Assembly (NCBI GenBank): GCA_025996865.1
Contig: BNTV01000066.1
Location: 1 to 27,053 of the forward strand
Origin: Bacteroidia bacterium
GTDB lineage: Bacteria; Bacteroidota; Bacteroidia; Bacteroidales; Azobacteroidaceae
DNA length: 27,053 nucleotides
Direction: 5' to 3'
This document shows, piece after piece, positions 23,810-27,053 of this stretch. Each line of letters opens with the position of its first letter. Position 1 is the first letter of the stretch. The notes under the pieces were generated by a model. The model did not search any database. It was not told the DNA's origin and saw only the letters and a program-made list of their open reading frames with translations. A program made the position numbers and the translations under genes.

Positions 23810-23817
23810 AAACTAAA
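23783..23817 (+). repeat. Heptanucleotide array at the end of the ligase-family gene
   Basis: GTGAAAA, AACTAAA, AACTAAA, AGTTAAA, AACTAAA. The gene's TAA (23807-23809) lies within it, and the protein tail KKLKTKS is repeat-encoded. Confidence 0.75.
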
Positions 23818-23864
23818 AATATGGAAATAGATAATAAAAAATCATTTATATTTACGGGTGGAAT

Positions 23865-24129
23865 AAAAGGGGTGTACGACAAATTTCCCAATTAGTGTTT
23901 AACGATTATCAGGAGATGTCTCCACTCGCTGCGCTCGGTCGACATGACGCGGCTGCAAAAGGGGAAAGGAAGGGAAGAAACGGCGGCTTCGCCGCCGTTT
24001 CTTCCCTTCCACCCACATCTCAACGTTTTACCGTCATGTCGACTAAGCCAACGAGGAACGAGGAGGCGCATGGAGACATCTACCGATAATCGTTAAACAC
24101 TAATTGGGAAATTTGTCGTACACCCTTTT
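23865..24129. mobile_element. MITE (265 bp) with long perfect terminal inverted repeats and 5-bp target duplication
   Basis: Left end 23870-23910 and right end 24085-24125 are a perfect 41-bp inverted repeat (GGGTGTACGACAAATTTCCC...). They extend outward by AAAA/TTTT, with one extra G on the left. GGAAT directly flanks both sides (23860-23864 and 24130-24134), a target-site duplication. The centre holds a 20-bp perfect stem with a TTC loop (23968-24010). Further inner mirrored pieces are AGATGTCTCCA/TGGAGACATCT and GTCGACATGACG/CGTCATGTCGAC. There is no transposase, so it would need one in trans. It fills most of the 354-bp gap between the ligase-family gene and the double propeller gene. The 64-codon frame across it is not a gene. 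Confidence 0.9.
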
Positions 24130-24163
24130 GGAATCAGTCAGTCTCTATTAAAATTATTCAAAA

Positions 24164-26206
24164 ATGAAAAATATTACAATTCTATTTACTATATTAGGAG
24201 TCATCTTCTTTTTTTCAAACTGTACTCAAAATAAAGAGAAATCAACTTTGGAATTTAAAATAAGTGAAGATATAGAATGTTTTACTATACCCTATCCTGA
24301 TATATTGGGTATTTCAATGCAACTATTAAAAAATGACAGTCTGTTATTGATCAATGATTTTAGAGGCGATTCTTTAATTCATATTTTTGATGTAAATAAT
24401 CAAAATTTGCTTCGAAAGTTAATCTCTGTTGGAAATGGTCCAAATGAATTAATAAGCCCTTTGGAAATACATATACATAACAATAATTTGTATATATATT
24501 GCAGACAAAGATTCTTTTTGTATTCTATGCTGACAGATAGTTTATTAGATGGAAGTAAGAACATGATAAAACGGTTTCAAACTCCTTCGGAAGCAAGTCG
24601 TTTGTTTCCTTTGTCAGATTCTCTATTTATATCAAGTGGCTATTATCAAAAGCGATATGCTTTGTTTGATGGTTCCGGTGTAAAAACACTTGAATTTGGA
24701 GAATATCCAGCTTATTGGAGTAACGAAGAACAGATACCTGTCGAAGCTCGTGCGATGTTCCATCAGGTTAACTTCGAAAAACATCCTACAAGTTCCTTAT
24801 TTTTGGGCTATTCCTCTCACGTGTTGGATATATATGATTATAGTTCAAAAATTGATTGTGCAACTTTGGTGAAAAGAATACCAATGGGTAAATATAATTA
24901 TACATTCACTACCGGACAGATATTATCGGCAGAAAAAGGAGCTGATGTTGAAAAAGGGATAGTTTCTGTTTCATGTTCGTCTAAATATATTTATATTGTG
25001 TATAATTCAAAAAAGAATAATTCAGAAAAAAAAGATAGTCAAATTTATGTTATAGATTGGGATGGAAATCCGATAAAAGTTCTGAATCCCCAAAAAAATA
25101 TAACTTGTTTATATATTGATGAAAAAGAAAATAAGGGATATATTATAGCACAAGAATCCGATGATACATTAATGTATTTTTATCTCGAAAACAAAGATTT
25201 ATTATTGAATAATCATCCGAAGACGACTAAAAATATTTTTCCCGAAGAATATTCACTAAAGCACAAGAAAATATTTGTTGATGAAATTTTTCAACCTGAT
25301 AAACTGGCCATTGTGAGTGATTATCTCTTTCTTACATGCTCGGTATGTGATTCGATGATATTTCAATTTTCCCTCCCTGATTTTAAGATTATCCATAAAT
25401 TTGGACATAAAGGACAAGGCCCGGGAGAATTTCTGCACCCCTATATATTTTCCGATAATCCCAATAGATTAACTATTTGGGGATTTTCCGATTTAAAAAA
25501 AATTCGGCAATACTATATTTGCAGAGATAATAATATAATTGATATAAAACATGATAACAAAATCATACTGACAAACCCGAACAAAGAATTTGTGATGTCT
25601 GAATATCAAGGGTATAATCAGATACATTTAATCAGAGATTCTTTTTTAGTATTCAGTGCTATACCTACGAAGTTTTTATTGGGGAAAATTAATTTATATG
25701 ATCAAATGCAAGTTAATGAGTATAACTTAAAACTAAATCCGGATGTAAAAGAGGTTTTTTTCCAGGATAATATGGGAGTATTATCTGCTTCTGATGAAGG
25801 CATTGCCTTTTTGTATAAATATAAAAACAAAATAGATTTTTTCGATACCAATTTTAATTTAATAACTTCCACAAACTCCGATGCTAAAAAATTAGCGGTA
25901 TCAACCGACCCTTCTTTATCATCTTTTGCGGAAAATATTAATTGCTACAATGGTTATTATTCCGGACATAAATATTTATATGCGCTTTATTTTGGATATT
26001 CGTTTGAAGACAGTAAAAAGCCCGAATATAAACCATGCGTAGAAAAATATGACTGGAAAGGGAAGAAAATTGCTAAATATAATTTAGATGTACGTATTAA
26101 TTTATTTGCTGTGAATGAAGATACAAATAAACTTTATGGATATAATAGCAGTGATGAAGATTATTTTTATGAATTTGATTTGTCCGTAACTACTTCTTCT
26201 CCATAA
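24164..26206 (+). CDS. Double-length (tandem) 6-bladed beta-propeller lipoprotein
   Basis: A 680-residue lipoprotein precursor, lipobox FSNC with Cys20. It contains two propeller units in tandem. The first has SVGNGPNEL near residue 90 and ends about residue 345. The second begins near KIFVDEIFQPDKLAIVSDYLFL and has GHKGQGPGEF near residue 422, ending with EKYDWKGKKIAKYNLDVRINLFAV. Each half is about 330 residues, the length of a single propeller lipoprotein here, so this is a fusion or internal duplication. No NVEALA gene precedes it. The MITE ends only 34 bp before the ATG and may have replaced or separated the original upstream region. AT-rich like cassettes 1, 2, 4 and 5. Ligand unknown. 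Confidence 0.85.
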   Translation: MKNITILFTILGVIFFFSNCTQNKEKSTLEFKISEDIECFTIPYPDILGISMQLLKNDSLLLINDFRGDSLIHIFDVNNQNLLRKLISVGNGPNELISPLEIHIHNNNLYIYCRQRFFLYSMLTDSLLDGSKNMIKRFQTPSEASRLFPLSDSLFISSGYYQKRYALFDGSGVKTLEFGEYPAYWSNEEQIPVEARAMFHQVNFEKHPTSSLFLGYSSHVLDIYDYSSKIDCATLVKRIPMGKYNYTFTTGQILSAEKGADVEKGIVSVSCSSKYIYIVYNSKKNNSEKKDSQIYVIDWDGNPIKVLNPQKNITCLYIDEKENKGYIIAQESDDTLMYFYLENKDLLLNNHPKTTKNIFPEEYSLKHKKIFVDEIFQPDKLAIVSDYLFLTCSVCDSMIFQFSLPDFKIIHKFGHKGQGPGEFLHPYIFSDNPNRLTIWGFSDLKKIRQYYICRDNNIIDIKHDNKIILTNPNKEFVMSEYQGYNQIHLIRDSFLVFSAIPTKFLLGKINLYDQMQVNEYNLKLNPDVKEVFFQDNMGVLSASDEGIAFLYKYKNKIDFFDTNFNLITSTNSDAKKLAVSTDPSLSSFAENINCYNGYYSGHKYLYALYFGYSFEDSKKPEYKPCVEKYDWKGKKIAKYNLDVRINLFAVNEDTNKLYGYNSSDEDYFYEFDLSVTTSSP

Positions 26207-26249
26207 AAACTGGACAAAGAGGAATGGTGGAGCAATAATTAAACGATAA

Positions 26250-26498
26250 AAGGAAAAAAGAGCGGAATATTGTCTTCTCTCGCAAAAGTACGAAATTAAT
26301 TTGAAACCTGCGTGGTTTCGGTTGTTGAAAAGATAGATACAAGCTATTGATTGGCTCTTAGGCTTAACATCGTTAAGTTTCTCTCACGCTAAAGCCCTAA
26401 ATGAGCTTTTAGGATACAATAAATTTAAAATGATTCTATTCATAAAAAATGTAAAGAATATGAAAAAGAAAATTTTTGGCGGAATCGCCGTTTTAGCA
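26250..26498 (+). repeat. Leader B, copy 2 (with a 58-bp deletion) upstream of NVEALA peptide 5
   Basis: Near-identical to 18083-18390 apart from the missing 58 bp at the GCAAAAGT/GCAAAGGT pair and one base lost in a loop. The three stems (GAAACC/GGTTTC, CTTAAC/GTTAAG and AAAGC/GCTTT) are all kept. The minus-strand hairpin is destroyed, although a TAnnTTTG-like TACTTTTG remains on the minus strand. Conservation between paralogous loci extends well beyond the coding start, which argues for a functional leader or recent duplication. Confidence 0.85.
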
Positions 26499-26696
26499 AT
26501 TGCAGCTGTGGCTGCATGGAATGTAAATTTGAATTCGCAAAAGAGTGATTTGTCGGATGTTTTTTTGGCTAATGTGGAAGCGTTGGCACAAGGAGAATCG
26601 AACGGATCTAATTATAAATATGTAGAACCGGGTGCTCCTGGAAGTGGAGTTGCATGTCTTTGCTGGCAACCTGGAGATCTATCATGTTGTGGATAA
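26460..26696 (+). CDS. NVEALA-family small secreted peptide 5 (4 Cys)
   Basis: 78 residues from the ATG at 26460 (the longer frame from 26430 starts inside the leader). MKKKIFGGIA, hydrophobic core 5-20, NVNLNSQ, then LANVEALAQGE, a perfect match to the family signature, with ALA at 41-43 and Q44. The tail is only 35 residues, ending in a compact Cys cluster (ACLCWQPGDLSCCG, four Cys in 12 residues). This is the size of a small disulfide-bonded peptide. A strong hairpin and a propeller lipoprotein follow. Confidence 0.88.
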   Translation: MKKKIFGGIAVLAIAAVAAWNVNLNSQKSDLSDVFLANVEALAQGESNGSNYKYVEPGAPGSGVACLCWQPGDLSCCG

Positions 26697-26704
26697 AACT
26701 AAGT

Positions 26705-26745
26705 AACAACAAAAGAGTGCTAAAAAATATCGCTCTTTTGTTGTT
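26705..26745 (+). terminator. Strong hairpin between NVEALA peptide 5 and its propeller gene
   Basis: AACAACAAAAGAGTG (26705-26719) pairs over all 15 positions (one G-U) with CGCTCTTTTGTTGTT (26731-26745), with an 11-nt loop. The downstream tract is TGTATATTTAT, U-rich but interrupted. It sits 8 bp after the peptide stop and 31 bp before the propeller start. Likely partial terminator or 3' stabiliser. Confidence 0.7.
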
Positions 26746-26776
26746 TGTATATTTATGTGTGTAATAAAATAATAGT

Positions 26777-27053
26777 ATGAAACATACAAATTTAGCAATA
26801 CTGATATTTGCGCTAATTATAAGTAGTTCATGTAAAAAGAGCGCTGTTCGTGATGAAGCAACCGCAAATATCTCCTTTGATTACAGGGAAAAACAATATG
26901 CTTCGGAATTTATCTCTGACATAGAATATGTTTGTTTGGAAACGAATGAGTCCTGTATGTTGGGGTCGATAAAACAAATGTTGTTTTACAACAATAAGTA
27001 TTACTTGCTGGATGCCCCTTTGGGCAAAGCGATTTATGTTTTTGATGATAAAG
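26777..27053 (+). CDS. 6-bladed beta-propeller lipoprotein, cassette 5 (cut by window end)
   Basis: The first 92 codons of a gene that runs off the window. Signal and lipobox SSSC with Cys19. The entry strand EFISDIEYVCLETNESCMLGSI is shared with the cassette 1 and 4 propellers, followed by the first blade strand KYYLLDAPLGKAIYVFDDK. A full gene would be expected to continue for roughly another 250-300 codons with a GxGPGEY motif soon after the edge. It repeats the order peptide - hairpin - propeller. Confidence 0.85.
   Translation, partial: MKHTNLAILIFALIISSSCKKSAVRDEATANISFDYREKQYASEFISDIEYVCLETNESCMLGSIKQMLFYNNKYYLLDAPLGKAIYVFDDK

Noticed and set aside
23895..24089. 64-codon frame across the MITE
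   Set aside because: It is encoded entirely by the palindromic element, including the terminal inverted repeats and central stem.
116..26696. Double-glycine-leader RiPP or lanthipeptide system
   Set aside because: The leaders have a membrane-type hydrophobic core and ALA rather than GG. No C39 peptidase-ABC transporter, radical SAM enzyme or lanthipeptide synthetase is present in the window.

Overview
The window looks like chromosomal DNA of a Bacteroidota species, most likely Bacteroidales. The evidence is the short NVEALA-type peptides, the BF3164-like 6-bladed beta-propeller lipoproteins, A-rich start regions without Shine-Dalgarno sequences, lipoboxes ending in Cys at residues 16-30, and Bacteroidota-style RND/TolC and two-component genes. 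No rRNA, tRNA, CRISPR array or transposase gene is visible.

Layout. (1) Positions 1-12657, all on +: an efflux operon (RND permease 1, TolC-type channel, RND permease 2) of moderate to high GC. It is interrupted by two very AT-rich cassettes. Cassette 1 (NVEALA peptide, propeller lipoprotein) precedes RND1. Cassette 2 (NVEALA peptide, propeller, short propeller, thioredoxin-like lipoprotein) lies between RND1 and TolC. No periplasmic adaptor gene is visible, but the window opens with what may be the last 14 codons of another gene. (2) 12617-14649 on -: an OmpR-type response regulator and a sensor kinase, overlapping the end of RND2. (3) 14788-18041 on +: a third NVEALA-like peptide, a propeller lipoprotein and a transglutaminase-like lipoprotein. 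(4) 18083-23809 on +: a structured leader, NVEALA peptide 4, a propeller, a thioredoxin-like/DUF1573 lipoprotein, a signal peptidase I and an O-antigen-ligase-family protein with TPRs. (5) A 265-bp MITE, then a double-length propeller lipoprotein. (6) A second copy of the structured leader, NVEALA peptide 5, and a propeller gene that runs off the window.

The recurring unit is therefore leader - small Cys-containing NVEALA peptide - hairpin - propeller lipoprotein, with variable partners (CxxC thioredoxin-like lipoprotein, DUF1573, signal peptidase I, transglutaminase, WaaL/Wzy-like membrane protein, RND/TolC pump, two-component system). All five peptides differ after a conserved leader that, in four of them, ends in ALA. 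My inference is that these are exported, disulfide-containing peptides handled by the neighbouring envelope proteins, possibly exported by the pump and sensed by the two-component system. This coupling is not shown by sequence alone.

The window is also rich in short repeats. They include paralogous leaders with point differences and a 58-bp deletion, heptanucleotide arrays that supply the stop codons of four genes, three inverted heptamer-type repeats inside one open gene, a perfect 28-bp palindrome translated inside RND1, a MITE with a 5-bp target duplication, and a REP/MITE-like palindrome between a peptide gene and its propeller gene.
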